64,000 nt of DNA from Laetiporus sulphureus 93-53 (GCF_001632365.1 NW_024468510.1:312310-376309); one strand, 5' to 3'. Shown: positions 24,029 to 37,528, counted from the stretch's first letter. Notes: generated by a model from the letters alone, not told the origin. Made by a program: numbers and translations.

Positions 24029-27000
24029 ATGGCCCAACCTCTCGAGGAACTTGTCTGCTCCCTCGTCCCCAAAGCGAGACACGATTCTGGCCTCAGACAA
24101 GATCTCGTCGCTCACTGTCAAGAAATTCTAAGCAGGTACGATGGCTGTTGCTCTCCCGCGATCATCTCGCATCGATCCTCTCAAAAGTTGACTGGGTAAA
24201 GTCGAATAGGGCAGGCCGTCGATACAGATATTGGCTACTTAGGAGACATAATCAAGCGCCACTGTGAGAAGAGACATTTGCATGTGAAACGCGAAACCGA
24301 ATTCATAGCTTACAGTGCTGCAGTCCTCCCCTGATGGCACCTCGACATTGCGATTCACGAACCTGCTATCTCGATTGCTAGACCAGGTGATATTCTCAAG
24401 GAATAGGTTTATAAGAGACCGCTGAACGGCACCACCAGTCAATTCTCACACGAAAGCATGCGACACTTCAATTCCTGCACTCTCTCGCTCTATCCTCGAA
24501 ACCGACTGCCCTTTCCCCCGCATACCTCCCTTCGCTCGCTCCTCCGCCTTCGTCTAGACCATCCTCAAAACCGAGCACTTCAGTTGATTCAACCGCACAG
24601 GCGCGACTACCAAAGGGCAAGTCGAAGGCAGAGATCCTGAGGGAATACCGCGCGAAAATCGGTGAGCTCGACATCCATAGGTTTGCTGCGGATGCCATCT
24701 TCTGAGCTGATGGGCCATAAGGTCGGCCCCATCTACTTGAACACCTCATCCTCCGAGATACGCTATACCTGCTACAAGGGATCTCCGGTAAGTATGTCCA
24801 TTTCTCGCCGAGTGCGACGGACGACGGAAACCACGAGCTTGTATTCACCGACGATCCGGTGAGTAACATGCTATCATTCACTGCCCAAATTTACTATGCT
24901 TATCCTGTACATATATTAAGAAATACATTATCTCCACTCCGACCAGGTCTCTCGTGCACCGCCTCGCCGAAGTCGGCCACCTCTACATGCGCGTCGACGC
25001 GTTCGTGCAGGAGCGCGAGGGCCACGGCAGCGTGGGGATGATCGAGCAGAGTCTCTGCCACCACTTGCAGACGCAACTGACGGAGTACTACCGGCTCATC
25101 GCGGTGCTGGAGTCGCAGATGGCGGTGGGGAACGCAGATGGCGGCGGTGCAGCGGATGGTGGGGACGGGGCGACGAGTGCGCGGGAGGAGGAAAGCGGAC
25201 TGACGCTGAAGAGGTTGGATGTGTGGATTGAGGAGTGGAGGTTGCGGATGCGGATGATGAGTGTATGCGTCGAAGGCGCGCGAGGTACGTTCCCGTACCT
25301 CTTCTCTTCACCTCTTCTTGACCATAGTGCTTTGGGTGCCAGGCGCACATGGAGGCGCCCTCGTCAACCTCATCCACGGCTACGCAGACAACGGCGATCC
25401 CTTCGTGCGCAATTTCACTGCCCAGCTCCTTGAGGAAGTGTCCAAGCCCTTCTTCGCGACGCTGCACAAGTGGCTCTTCTCTGGCGAGCTCGTCGACCCA
25501 TTCGCTGAGTTCTTCGTCGCGGTCGACCCTGAGCTCGCGCATGTGCAGTACGCGCAGCCCGAGGGCGTCGGCCCGCTCGCGAGCGACAGCGGGTTTGGAC
25601 TCGGCGGCGGTGCGGCGCATGAGGAAGAGGAGCTGGGCGGCGAGCGCGAGGGCGGGTTGAAGTTGTGGGAATCGAAGTATCGGTTTCAGAAAGATATGTT
25701 GCCGGCATTTGTGGGGGAGGTTTTTGGGAGGAAGGTAAGTCATTCTCGGTTGACCGCTGATACAGTCATAACGAGGGATGATTGGACGTGGCATAGATAT
25801 TCTCGACCGGCAAGAGCCTGAACTTCATACGGTATATGTGCCATGATAGTGACTGGGTGGCGACAAGGCAGAAGCTCAGCAACACTGGTGGAAGTAAGCA
25901 TGTGATCCCGTCGCAATCCCAGTGTCGTCCTTGACAGTGTGTAGCCCTTCAATACAGCGACATTGCCGGCTTAGAGCGTTCGATCGACACTGCATACCAG
26001 ATTGCCAGTCAACGCCTCTTTGAGGTGTTCTTTGAGAAGTACAAGCTTCTCGACCACCTTCTTGCTCTGAAGCATTACCTCTTGCTTGGCCATGGGGACT
26101 TTATCGAACAGCTCATGGAGACCATCTCGTACGTATCTCTCTTTCGGCATATGTAGAAGCCAGGAAATGCTCATCATGTCTCAGCCCGAGCCTCGCCCGG
26201 CCTGCCAACACGCTTTACCGACATAACCTCACCACGACGCTCGAGACCGCAATGCGCTTCTCGAACGCGCAGAACGACCCGCCCGATGTGCTGCGCCGGC
26301 TCGACGTGCGGATGCTCGAATACTCGCACGGCGAGATCGGCTGGGACGTGTTCACGCTCGAGTACAAGGTCGACGCGCCAATCGACACGGTGCTCGATCC
26401 CGATTCGATGATGACGTATCGGAAACTGTTCGTCCACCTGTGGAAAATCAAGCGCATCGAGAGCACGCTGAGCACGATGTGGATGCGCGTTGCGGGCGGG
26501 GCGAGGACATTCCTTCGGGTGCCGGGTGCGTCTACCTTCTTTAATGTCTTTCTGATTTCGTCCATTACTAATGACGTCTTCACAGAACTCGATTTTGATT
26601 GGCACCAGATCCAATTGGTCATGGCGGAGATGATCCACTTTATCCGCCAGATAGAGACCTACTGCCAGCTCGAGGTGATCGAGTGCTCGTGGAAGGTCCT
26701 CCACGAGTTCGTGCAGAGGGGCGAGGGCGACCTGGACGCGCTCATCGAGGCGCACCACGCGTACCTCGAGCGGGTGGCGAAGAAGGTGCTCCTTCTTAAT
26801 ACAAAGCCAGGACGGGAGGAGAGCCTCCTGAAGCAAGTCCTGGATGTGTTTGCGACCATCTTGCAGTTCCGGGAGGCTACTGTATGTCATCTTGTTAAGA
26901 GTTCGACCGTGCACAGCTGACTCATTATGTGCCTCAGGACGATTTCTATAACTATTGTTTGTCAGAGTCTGCGAGGAGGGATTCGGAACGGGACGCAGAT

Positions 27001-27279
27001 AGGGTGAGCACCCAGTTGACAAGTCGTGACTTCATGCTAATGAAATGTGAAACATAGGGAGTGTATACATCATCTGGAGCAGACACAAGGTACAACCCGG
27101 ATGCCGTGTACGACATTATAAGCCGGGTCAGAGAGTACGGGTCGTCCTTCTCAGAGCGCGTGCAGTCGGTGGTTCAAGCTTTGCAAAGTCACGCCGATCT
27201 CGACTGCCGTTTCCTCGCTATCCGATTGTCTTTCTCCGACTTCTACAAAGTGAAGAAAGATCAGCTATCCAGATCTTGA
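24029..27279 (+). CDS. GCP3: Gamma-tubulin complex component 3 (GCP3/Spc98/Alp6)
   Basis: The proposed start at 24029 gives MAQPLEELVCSLVPKAR. The next exon join up to about 24440 could not be fixed, so the N-terminal 60 or so residues are uncertain. From SKAEILREYRAKIG the match is clear: RPHLLEHLILRDTLYLLQGI, HRLAEVGHLYMRVDAFV, NFTAQLLEEVSKPFFATLH, FAEFFVAVDPELAH, ALKHYLLLGHGDFIEQLME, PANTLYRHNLTTTLETAMR, RRLDVRMLEYSHGEIGWDVF, IQLVMAEMIHFIRQIETYCQ, and the end FLAIRLSFSDFYKVKK. The order and wording fit GCP3 rather than GCP2 (GRIP1 then GRIP2 domains). It nucleates microtubules as part of the gamma-tubulin small complex at the spindle pole body. Introns are short. The gene converges with the copper ATPase, leaving 217 nt between stops. 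Confidence 0.88.
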
Positions 27280-27496
27280 ATCGTGTCGTCTACCATGCTC
27301 TTTTCGTATGCTCTCGCTCGACCTTACGAACTCTCAGAGGAGATATGATGCGCAAGTGGTATACCCAATTATCTAGAACGAGATGATAATGTACAGGTTG
27401 GCCAGTGTATGGTGCTACAGAAATAGATTACAGTGCGTATAGTGACATGTGTGGTCATATGATGCGAAACTCTAATACAAATCTGGACAGAAACAC

Positions 27497-30400
27497 TCAT
27501 GTCCGCTCAGTGAGCGGTGCTTTATACATTTTCAGCATCAGAGAACTGCAGACGACCGACACAGACCTGTGAACGAGCAAAATACGTCAGTTACTGATAA
27601 TTCATGGCGGGCCGATTACGTACGACCATGCCATAGCCAAAGAAGCCCATACTGGCGACAATCTTGCGTTACCGGCGGGGTAAATGACGCCAGCTGCGAT
27701 GGGCACAGCGACAAGGTTGTAACACGTCGCCCAGAACTGTGTGTCAGACGAAACGTCAGTCGTTCCTATTCTTTGTACCACGGACAGTTACTCACGAAGT
27801 TGAATTTGACCCGATTGAAGACGACTCGTGAGAGGTCGGTCAAGGTAAGTAGCGTGTTGAGGTTCGCTGAGACGAGAATGAAAGCTGCACTTGAGATGGC
27901 GACGTCGCCTGATATCTACATCAACGATACTGAATGCTGAATGAGATGAAAGGCCACTCACTCCCTGACCCAATAGCGATTCCGACATCTGCGGCTGTCA
28001 AAGCCTGGAAGGACTCGTCAGTCAAGGGACACATCATACGGTATGCAGCGATATGACTACCCACCGGAGCGTCATTGATACCGTCGCCGACCATAGCCAC
28101 GATGCAGCGTTCGTTCAGATTGCTCTTTCCGAAGAAACGTCTCCATGATTTCTGCTGCCTCTTCATACCGACCTGTTGCAGCCACCGAATCCTGTCCGCC
28201 TGCAGAGCATGTCAGCAAAATCGCAAACGTCATGAACTCAACAACGCACGGACCTTTTCATGAGGCAAGACTCCGGCGATCACATTCGTCTCCGGTATGC
28301 CGACCATCCGGGCAACTGCCTTGGCAGTGATCTCATTGTCTCCGGAGATCATCCATGTGCCAAGGCCTTGCTCGTGCAACTTCTCGATGACAGTCTGAGC
28401 CTCCGGTCTCAGAGGGTCTGCAACCGCGAAGATTGCAACGACGAGAAATGCTCCGGGCTGGGCGTCAGGCGGTTCGTCGCGAAGCGCCAGGAGGACCACG
28501 CTCTTTCCCTGTGCTTTCCACGTGTTCAGCGTATCGACTAGTCTCCCGTCGATCGGACAGTTGTTGGCCTGCATCCATGCCTCGTTACCGATGATCGCCG
28601 TGTAGCGCAGCTCGTCGAATCGCGCCTTTACGCCGCGTCCTGGGGTCTCTTCGAATCCAGAAGCAGTTTGAGCCGCGGCCGCGTTCTCAGCACAATACTG
28701 GCGGAGAGCAGTTGCCAAAGGGTGGGAACTGGCCGACTCCAACTCAGCTGCGATGCCGAGGATGACTTCCCTTGTCTGAAGTGAGTCGCCGCCTTGAGTC
28801 ACGATCTCAGCATCAGTTACGCGAGGATCACCGCCCTCCGTCAGCGTCCCGGTCTTATCGAAGACGATAATGTCGAGCTGTGCTGCTTCTTGGAAGGCCT
28901 CTCCGCCTCCTCGAGCAAGGATACCATGCTTCGCGGCGAGTCCAGAGCCCACGAGTAGTGCAGTAGGAGCAGCAAGACCGATTCCGCACGGGCACGCTAC
29001 CACAAATACCGATATAGCAAACTCCAGTGACCAGACCACTGTGGTAAACTTAAGTCAGTCAAACATGTCGATAAATACGCATGTAGAGTACGCACCCCAT
29101 CCGCCGACATCGATGTTCAGATAGCTTCTAGGCAGAGCCCCACCCAAACCAAGGCCGAGCCAGATTACCCAAGTGACGACGGCAATGAGGGTGACGACCG
29201 GAACAAAGTATCCAGTGAGCAGATCCGCCACGCGTTCAATGGGAGCCCTGCGGGTCTGTCCCTCGCGCACCACCTTGACGACACGATCTAACATTGTCTC
29301 GCCGCCGATTGCGTCTACCCTGATGTCAACCACGCCACCCTTGTTGATCGTACCAACAAAAACCTGATCTCCGGCTTGTTTCTTCACCAGTCTGGACTCG
29401 CCAGTCAAGGAGCTCTCGTCGAATGCACCGCTATCGCCGGAGATCACTGTGCCATCCGCCGGAGGGCTTGCGCCATGCTGGACACGGACAATGTCCCCTA
29501 CCTCCAGGAGTTCGGTGTCTATTCTCATAGCGGTCTTGCCAGTCTTTGTGGAGAGTTCGATATCTTCTCGAGTGGCGTCACCCTTCTCCGGGTCAACATC
29601 ACTGGAAGCTGCGCCGGAGGATGAAGAATGGATGCTGTTCGCCTCAGATAACGGTACAATCAATACAGCTGTCGAGGGTCGGAGCATCCCGAGAGCGGTT
29701 ATGGCATCCGCAGTGCGTCCCTTACTATATGCTTCCAGGAAACGACCTACGTACCCTTCTTATTGAGAAAGAAGTTTCAGTAATTGAAGCAGAGGGACTC
29801 ACCGATCAGCAAAAACATAGTCAGGAACACAACAGAGTCAAAGTAGGTAGTGGTCAGCCCAATCTTGGAGGCAGGCGCAGACTTCAATGCTGACAACGCA
29901 AGCAGCGCAATCGACGAGAAGTACGCCACTGTAACACCGGTAGAGACCTATCGTGGAACGTCAGTCGTTGCCCATATTATGGACCAAGGGGTCATACCAA
30001 TAGATTCATGCTGCCGAACCTGACAAACCGTCGCCATATAGGCGTTCTGCTGCCCGGTCTCCAGAGTGCCCGTATTTCCTTTAAGCTCCTTCTGTGGAAC
30101 GTGCCGGCACTGTAGAACATTACCGGTGTCGCCAGGAAGAACATTGCCCATGATGATCTCGAAGCTTCTCCCCTCCACATCGCACTCTCGAACCACATTC
30201 GTTTGGAATTGTCGGAAGGCAGTAGGTCCACGAAGACAATCCCGATGATAAAAGTCGGGATCGCAGCGATGATCGCGAATAGGAGACGGAAGAGAAGGTC
30301 GCGCTGCTCGCGCTTCTGCATGTGCCTCACACGGTCCTCTAGTGAGGGAGGGTGGTAAACGGATACAGTGAATTGCTTGGCCGGTGCGGCTGCGGACGCT

Positions 30401-31755
30401 ACAGTGCGTATAATATGCCGGAGTGTAAAAGACGGTGGAGATGGTACGTAGGATATGCGAAGGATGGGGTCGGTCTGGCTCGTGAGTGGTTTGACGATGG
30501 TGATACGGTTTCCGAAGGTTGACAGCATTGTCATGACCTTCTCGGGACAATGCCTACAGATTTTCCATTAGTGCGATTTTACGTGATATATAATGATACA
30601 CGTACGAGCAAAACATCCCGTCAACCTTCAGAGCGACGGTGCGTGGACCAGTCTCGTGGTCTTCGTCCTGAGCGGATGTGTGCATAGATTCCGTACTCAT
30701 CAATTCTGCCTCATACCCAGCGTCTTCAATTGCCTCGACGACCTGTGACACAAGATCCTTGCGCTCTACGACGGCAGTAGCCGAGCCGCCTAGCAAGTTG
30801 ACCACCACATCCGAGATGCCAGGAATCGCAGACATAATGTCCGTGATGGTGTTGGAGCATGAGGCGCATGTCATGCCACCCACCGATAATGTAAGGCGTT
30901 GAGGCCCGTCGCTTCCCACACGAGGCACATGTCGAGGAACGGAAGGAGGGTGCAGTGGCTCGGTATTGACGACTTCAGCCTCATATCCAATGTCCGCAAT
31001 GGTCTCGGTGATCGTTGGAATGAGGTCTTCACGTGCAATGACGAGTGTGGCCGAATTGCCAAGCAGATTTACCGTGACGTCGGAAACACCAGGCAGTTCC
31101 TCAAGTGCATGTGTCACAGCACTGGAACAAGACACACAGGTCATCCCCCCTATAGACAATATGACATGTCGGGCGTCGTCCCTGACTGGAGAGATGGCCT
31201 GACGTTTCTCAGCTTGGCTTCCAGAGATGACTTCCTTATCGTCCAGGTATGAAAAGATAGTATCTTCGCCGAACTTCTCGCGTTCGGGTCGGGAGGATCC
31301 TGCTTCCACCGAGGCTCGGTACTCAGCCTGACAAAGCACGCATTGGTCAAAGTGCTTCTTGGATTTGCTCGTGATGAGGGCGGGAAGTTGAGCGATGCTA
31401 TGGGAAAACGAAAGTGAAGGACGCTCGCTGGAATCGGTAGGAGTGCCGACGATGTCGAACCCAGCCTGGTCGATGGCCGTTCTGATGGCCGGCGGAGATA
31501 ACTCCGTGGAATGCCGAACGGTGATGGTCTGGGTGACAACTGAGACGTCGACACTGTTCGGGGCTGGGGATAGAGATGATAACGCGTCCTCAATGGTACG
31601 AACACAGCTGTACCGACAGTCGTTAGCTGAGCTTACCAACGGGCGTGTACTGCCTACCTGCTACAGTGTAAATTCGACACGAAGATGGTTGTCATCATCG
31701 TACCGGAACCGCTGCAGGTCGCGTCGAGATTTGTAGGGGAATCAATATGAAGCAT
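27497..31755 (-). CDS. CCC2: Copper-exporting P1B-type ATPase (Ccc2/ATP7-like)
   Basis: An upstream in-frame ATG at 31755 ([14 protein letters not shown]) is preferred over the ATG pair at 31697. There are four heavy-metal-associated repeats: a first with LHCSSC (split by an intron), [40 protein letters not shown], and a fourth with DGMFCSHCPEKV split by an intron. Then come the membrane helices, the actuator motif SSLTGES, the ion-channel motif [16 protein letters not shown] (CPC), phosphorylation motif [19 protein letters not shown] (the SxHP region) and hinge VGDGINDAP. The C terminus is [18 protein letters not shown]. The enzyme loads copper into the late Golgi for multicopper oxidases such as laccases and Fet3, which fits a basidiomycete. 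It shares a 459-bp divergent promoter with VIP1. Confidence 0.93.
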
Positions 31756-32214
31756 GGGGAAAGGTCGCGCAGGGGACCGGCGAGAATATATAGGTGACCT
31801 CATTTTTCTGCAGATGAGAATTGATGTGATGGACGAAGCAACATATGCGAGATTCCAGCCTCGTTATAAGCATCCTTTAGGCGACCTCCACAAAATGCCT
31901 CACACACCAATAGACGCTAGGTCACACGCAAAAATGCCTCGCCAGATTCAGCAATCGTCTCGTAATCGGCTGCAATAATCGCTCATTGAGATCTGCGTCA
32001 GGTGATCTTAGATCGCACGTACACGCCCCACCCCTGGACACTGCTGTCTCGCGGTCCCGTACAATGACTCGGGTCCTCGTTGTGGCTACTGGGTTTCCTG
32101 CAGAATGCCACTTGCAGGTCGCGCGATGGGCGAATGCTGAGTCCTCATGTCCTGGTTCCCCTAGTTGTGCTGTCATCTTTCTTTAAGTAACCGGAGCGTC
32201 TCTTGCGCTTCAGA
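31756..32214. promoter_or_regulatory. Shared divergent promoter region, CCC2/VIP1
   Basis: The 459 bp between the two start codons must contain both promoters. I see no strong TATA box and no clear copper-response element. Confidence 0.5.
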
Positions 32215-35200
32215 ATGACAGACGTTGCACCTCCGCGGGACCGCGAGTCCCGCAAAACCCCATTTTATTCGCCGGAGCGAACCTCTCCTCGTTCTCGCTC
32301 TGTCCTGACCAACAGATCCTCCACACCATCCCCGAATGGCTCTCATTCAGATATTTCCGCCGTGACCGAACACGGAAGGCCCATAATACTTGGCATTTGT
32401 GCCATGGACATCAAGGCGAGGTCGAAGGCCATGCGGGAAATCATCACCCGACTGGTTGAGCGAGCGAGGGGCGCCATCGAAGTCAAGGTGTTTGGTGACA
32501 AAGTCATACTAGATGAAGGCGAGGGCTCAGCTTACTTGCACGCGCATTATCTGTCTAACCAATCATTTTCATTGTTCCCACCGGTTAGATGTGGAGAACT
32601 GGCCTCGATGCGATGTTCTTATTTCCTTCTTCTCTACAGACTTCCCGCTTGACAAAGCAATTTCCTATGTCAAACTTCGCAAACCTTTCTGTATCAACGA
32701 CTTACCTCCTCAAGCTCTTCTTTGGGATCGTCGCTTAGTGGGCTCGGTGCTGGATCATCTTAAAGTGCCTACTCCTCGACGCCTTGAGGTCTCCCGAGAC
32801 GGGGGACCCAAGGTGGACGACGAGCTCAAGGAATTAATGAAGAAAAAGATCGGTATCGAATTAGGAGGGTTTCGAGTGACGCCGGAAGTCGCGCTGAGTG
32901 AGGATGGCAATGCATTAATCATCGATGGTCAGGTCATGGAAAAGCCGTTCGTGGAAAAGCCCGTTAGCGGCGAGGATCACAACGTGTACATCTACTTCCG
33001 TGGGGGGGGAGGACGTCGTTTGTTCCGTAAAGTGTGTTGCTCGGCAATTTACCGTTCCCGTCACGCATTAACCCCATCCATCGACGTGTCAGGTCGGTAA
33101 CAAATCCAGCGAGCTTGACCCCAATCTGAACTATCCCCGCACGGATGGCTCATACATCTACGAGAAATTCATCGATGTGGACAACTCAGAGGACATCAAG
33201 GTCTATACCGTAGGAAAGGACTATACTCACGCTGAGACTCGCAAGTCCCCGTTTGTCGATGGTGTTGTCAGGCGAAACACAGATGGGAAGGAGATCAGGT
33301 GCATATATTTTACCGTTGATGTAACATGCTCCTTGGGCGCTGATAAAACCCCTTCTACAGGTTCATTACTCATCTGAATGAAGAAGAGAAGAAGTGGGCT
33401 GCATGTATCAGTGAAGGATTTGGACAGACGGTATGCGGCTTCGACATGCTCAGATGCGACAACGGCAAGACGAGTCAAGTGATCGATGTCAATGGCTGGA
33501 GCTTTGTCAAGGGCAACGAGTCTTACTACGGTGCATGCCTTGCATCTTGAAGCACGGGATTCGTTGCTAATGCTTCGTCTGACACTTGGCAGACAAGGCC
33601 GCCGAAATGCTAGCGGCGATTTGTGCTCAAGCCACTGCTTCTGTGGAACGTCCACTAGTCGCAGGGGAGGCCAAGGCAGAAGAGTCTCCGACTTGGCTGT
33701 TGAAAGCGAACGTGACAGTCTTCCGGCATGCTGACCGCACGCCCAAGCAGAAGCTGAAATTCAGTTTCCCGATTGGCGAGTCGTGGACGCAGCCTTTCGT
33801 GCGGCTCTTGAACGGCGAGAAGGAGGAGATCATCCTTCGTGAACGTTCACAGCTGAATCACGTACAAACGGCAGTCGAAGAGGCCAAGGGTCTGGGAGCA
33901 AACAGCGAGGACCTCGCCAAGCTCACTCAGCTTAGCAATGCGCTGATCAGCAAGATTGATTTGCCTGGCACGAAGGCGCAACTGAAGCCAGTGTACTCCA
34001 AGAAGCAGGCAGGGCAGACGAGGAAGTTGACAAAGTTGACACTCGTGTTCAAATGGGGTGGCGAGGTAGGACGCGTGTCGAGCCTGTTCTCAGGTGATTG
34101 CTGATCAAAGGCTAGTTCACTCACTCAGCGAGGTATCAATCGCGTGACCTTGGTGAGAATATGAAGAAGGACATATCTATCATGAGTGCGTACTCGCATC
34201 CATTACGGCGCTCCCTCAGACACGATAGCTTATTATAATGCACTTTAGATAAGGATGTGCTCAAGAATGTCAAGGTGAGCTGCCCAGACCTGTGGGAGAG
34301 ACTAGCGACTTGGACGTTGACTGTGGCACGTCGCAGATCTACACCTCCTCCGAGAGGCGAGTTGTGGCCTCGGCAGATATCTTCGCAGCAGCTCTCTTTG
34401 AGCCCAGCCGAGAGACGTATCCTACGACATCGCCCGGGCCTCCTAACAGCGCAAGCTCTACGCGCTCCTCTCAAGACGGCAAAGAAAACGCCGGTGGCGG
34501 CAGCTTCCGTCCGTCGACGCCCAGACGCGACACGTCGCAGCCGGTCTTCCCAAAGATGCCAAAGCTCATCGTGCGCAAGGACCTGCTGGATGACTCGAAC
34601 GCCGCGAAGGACTTGATGGACGACGTCAAGAAACGCTTGAAGATTCTTTTACGTCCTGGAGAACCTGAGAAGCGCCCCGAACTCACGTGGCCAAAAAGCA
34701 TGAAGAAGGAGCCTGTCGAAGTGGTGAAGGTAAGCTGGTAGAATGTATGCTATGTCAACGCTGAGTGACCTGCGTCCTACAGGAAGTAATCGATCTCTTG
34801 AGACATTTCCGAGACGTCATGCACAGAAATTGGGAGACTCTGGACGTCGATAAGATCCAAGAGAGATGGTCAGCACTTTCCGTTGCGAACCACGACAGCG
34901 GTTGCTGAGTTCGATTTTACAGGTGTTGTGGTGACGAACCGTGGTTGTTTCGGGAGCGGTGGGAGAAGTTGTTCGAAGACTTCTGTGACGTTAAGCAGGA
35001 GAAGTTCGATCCCTCGCGAGTGTCAGAGCTTTACGATACTATCAAGTATTGTGCGCTGCATCATCGGACGTTCCTCTTCTCTATCTTCAGCGAGAACGGC
35101 CAGCCAAGCTCACAACCACATGATCGCCAGTTGCATGAGCTGTACGGGCGTGCGAAGGCGCTATTCGACCTCGTTGCGCCGCAAGAGTACGGCATTGAGC

Positions 35201-36034
35201 CGGAGGAGAAGTATGTCTCCCTACCATATGCCGTAGACCCTGTGGTTTGAGCCTTGACTGATTCGACTTCATCCTCATCGCCAGGGAGGAGATTGGTGTG
35301 CTTACGTCTTTGCCGCTGTTGCGCCACGTCGTGGAGGACTTGGAGAATGCGCGGAATAATGAAGAATGCTCTCTCACGCTGTACTTCACTAAAGAGAGTC
35401 ACATTCACACACTGGTGAACCTCGTCCTTCTGTCAGGCCTTCCAATCGCGAACCGGCGGATCCCGGAGCTGGACTACTGTGTACGTGTCTAGTTCTTCGA
35501 ACGTTGTGATTCTTTGACGCTGATGATTACTCCGGGCAGTCCCACATTACGTATGCTGCTCCTTGCCTCAGCATTCGAGTCATTATAATTTACTTATGTG
35601 TAGTTTTGAGCTGTACGAGCGAAATCATGGCCGTGGCAAGTCTGACAAGGAGTATTCTATCCGTCTCTCGCTGAGCGAGGGCGCCCATTCGTCAAATGTC
35701 CTCGACTCGGCGCTCGACGCGCGTCACGCGCTAAACGTGCAGCCTCGCAGGTCCGTGCCCTCCCTAGTTCCCCACGCGTGCCCGTGGCTAACAATACATT
35801 CCGTCCATGCAGGAAGCTGACCCAACACTTGCCCTACAGCCTCGTCATCGAGAAGCTGTCGAAGCACTTTGGAAGAGTGATAGACGTGAGTCTGCGCTCT
35901 TTGTGCTGCGCACGCGACTGATTGAAAGGTGCATTCGGATATAGAACGATGATACGGATCCAGACGAGCCATTCGAGACCATCGATGCGTTAAGCGCTCC
36001 GGCCGCATACCAGATCCCGCAGGACGACCCTTAG
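32215..36034 (+). CDS. VIP1: Inositol hexakisphosphate / diphosphoinositol pentakisphosphate kinase (Vip1/Asp1/PPIP5K)
   Basis: The start is [14 protein letters not shown]. The ATP-grasp kinase domain begins [18 protein letters not shown] and includes [82 protein letters not shown] and [16 protein letters not shown]. The second half is a histidine-acid-phosphatase-like domain with [14 protein letters not shown] (RHxxRxP). It ends [20 protein letters not shown]. The family makes 1-InsP7 and, through the phosphatase domain, removes it, controlling microtubules, polarised growth and phosphate signalling. Intron 1 (32519-32588) must use a GC donor (gaag/gcgagg...ttag) to restore the highly conserved LDE-VENWP join. 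About a dozen short introns were followed; the stop is at 36032-36034. Confidence 0.92.
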
Positions 36035-36357
36035 CAATTACTGCAGGCCGCCACGGTACCCTTACCGCGGTCGCCGCCGTCGTCGTTCGCCACGTGGCCG
36101 ACTGTGCACTCGTCGATCTCTTCCAGCTCTGGACAGCTGGCATGCCTTGGCCCTTACTTCTCGCGTCTACTGTGCACTGGTGGCCATGGATTGACGCAGG
36201 TATAGATTAATTCTCTCCTCAAGGAGGATAATCTTCTGGATATGGGTATCTTACATTCAGGATATCGATGTAGAGCATAGAGGCTGACTGTATCGTAGTC
36301 ATATATATCATAATATCGCACGCACACCATCATAGACGCCGCAAGGACTGAGGCGCG

Positions 36358-37292
36358 TCAGGGTAGGTCGATCGCACCCCAGTCCTGGAGGACATACTTG
36401 GCACGAAGTTCGTCGAGCTGCTCGGGCTCGAGCTCGCGGAAATGCATACCATGGCTACCCTTCCCTGCCATAGAGGGATGGTCGCGGTCAAATAGCGCTG
36501 AGGCAGATTGTGAGAGCTGTGATGATTGCGTAGCAAGTGCTGCAAAGGATGAGGTTGTATCATGGTATCTGCGGGGTGCCACGTCAGACATTCTGCACGG
36601 CAATGCGGGGTAACAGCCTCACAATCTAGATTTTAATTGAATAATGATTTGCACGTAGCGCAAAATGTCATCACGCACCGGTATGCCTCCTTGTTCAGAC
36701 AGTCTGCCTCCTTGATCTCATCTAACGCATGTTTCTTGAATGCAGCCTTGATCCAATGCAGCACGTGGAATACATGATGCTCCTTGGGCCTAGGCAGACT
36801 TGAGGACATCAATCTATTTTTCCGCGGGATGTTCTTACCTCCACTGACGGAAGCGCGGTGCCAAGTTGAAGACGCCATCCTTCTGCGAGATGAGTGGGTG
36901 AAACACGTCCGTGAGGAACTGGACGGTAGGCGGGCGCTCCGGGTAATTCTGCGGAAATATGAGGCGGAACTTTAAAATGGCATCCGTGTAGTATCCTTGA
37001 TCGCAAATTCAATCCCCCGACCGCGTGCTGAACGAGCGCCAGAAGTACGGGACGGACCTTGGTGGACGAAGAATACAGCGTCCCAAACGAGCAGGTCGGC
37101 GGGAGACGGGGTGACATACATGCCTAGTGGGCAGTGGCCCGCATGTCGAAGTGCGGCATACTCGAGTGATACTGCGGTGCGCGTGAGGGCGGGGCTAGCA
37201 TACTCCGCGCTGACGGAGTTGACGCTCGACGAGGAAAAGCGAGAGGCGTGTCTGGACTTGGACTTGCTTGCTGCGAGGTCTATTGCGAGCAT
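36358..37292 (-). CDS. Inactive E2-like (UEV) protein of the AKTIP/FTS family
   Basis: Starts MLAIDLAASKSKSRH at 37292 (a stop lies three codons upstream in frame). The UBC fold reads GMYVTPSPADLLVWDAVFF, YYTDAILKFRLIFPQNYPER, PPTVQFLTDVFHPLISQ, GVFNLAPRFRQWRPKEHHVF and ALDEIKEADCLNKEAYR. An E2 would have its catalytic Cys just after the HP.I...G segment; here the sequence is GVFNLAPRF, so no thioester chemistry is expected. This matches AKTIP/FTS, which with Hook and FHIP tethers early endosomes to dynein; in fungi the complex drives endosome motility along hyphae. The C-terminal tail (RRYHDTTSSFAAL...YVLQDWGAIDLP) is family-variable. Introns have consensus borders. Length is about 250 residues. 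Confidence 0.87.
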
Positions 37293-37528
37293 TGTTGGCT
37301 ATGCGGAGGGACTAGGAGCAGAGCGGAATGCACGAGAGCGTGAAGGCTCGGAAAGGGAACTGGCTAAGGATGAGCATTGGATGAGCACGAGCGGCTTGGT
37401 TCGGCGGAGTCACGTGCCTGGAGCAAAACAAGCCCATTCGGAGATGCTTCGTAAGCGCCCGCGGTACCGCTCCGAGCCTGCCCGCTAATTCCGATAATGG
37501 CAGTCCAGGTGGACCAGCAATGCCTCTT

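Noticed and set aside
23659..24267. 202-residue plus-strand frame before GCP3
   Set aside because: It overlaps the proposed GCP3 start, has no recognisable domain, and its composition looks like non-coding sequence.
16535..31755. IQGAP, GCP3 and other cytoskeletal genes as a functional cluster
   Set aside because: They are conserved housekeeping genes on different strands with separate promoters; adjacency looks accidental.
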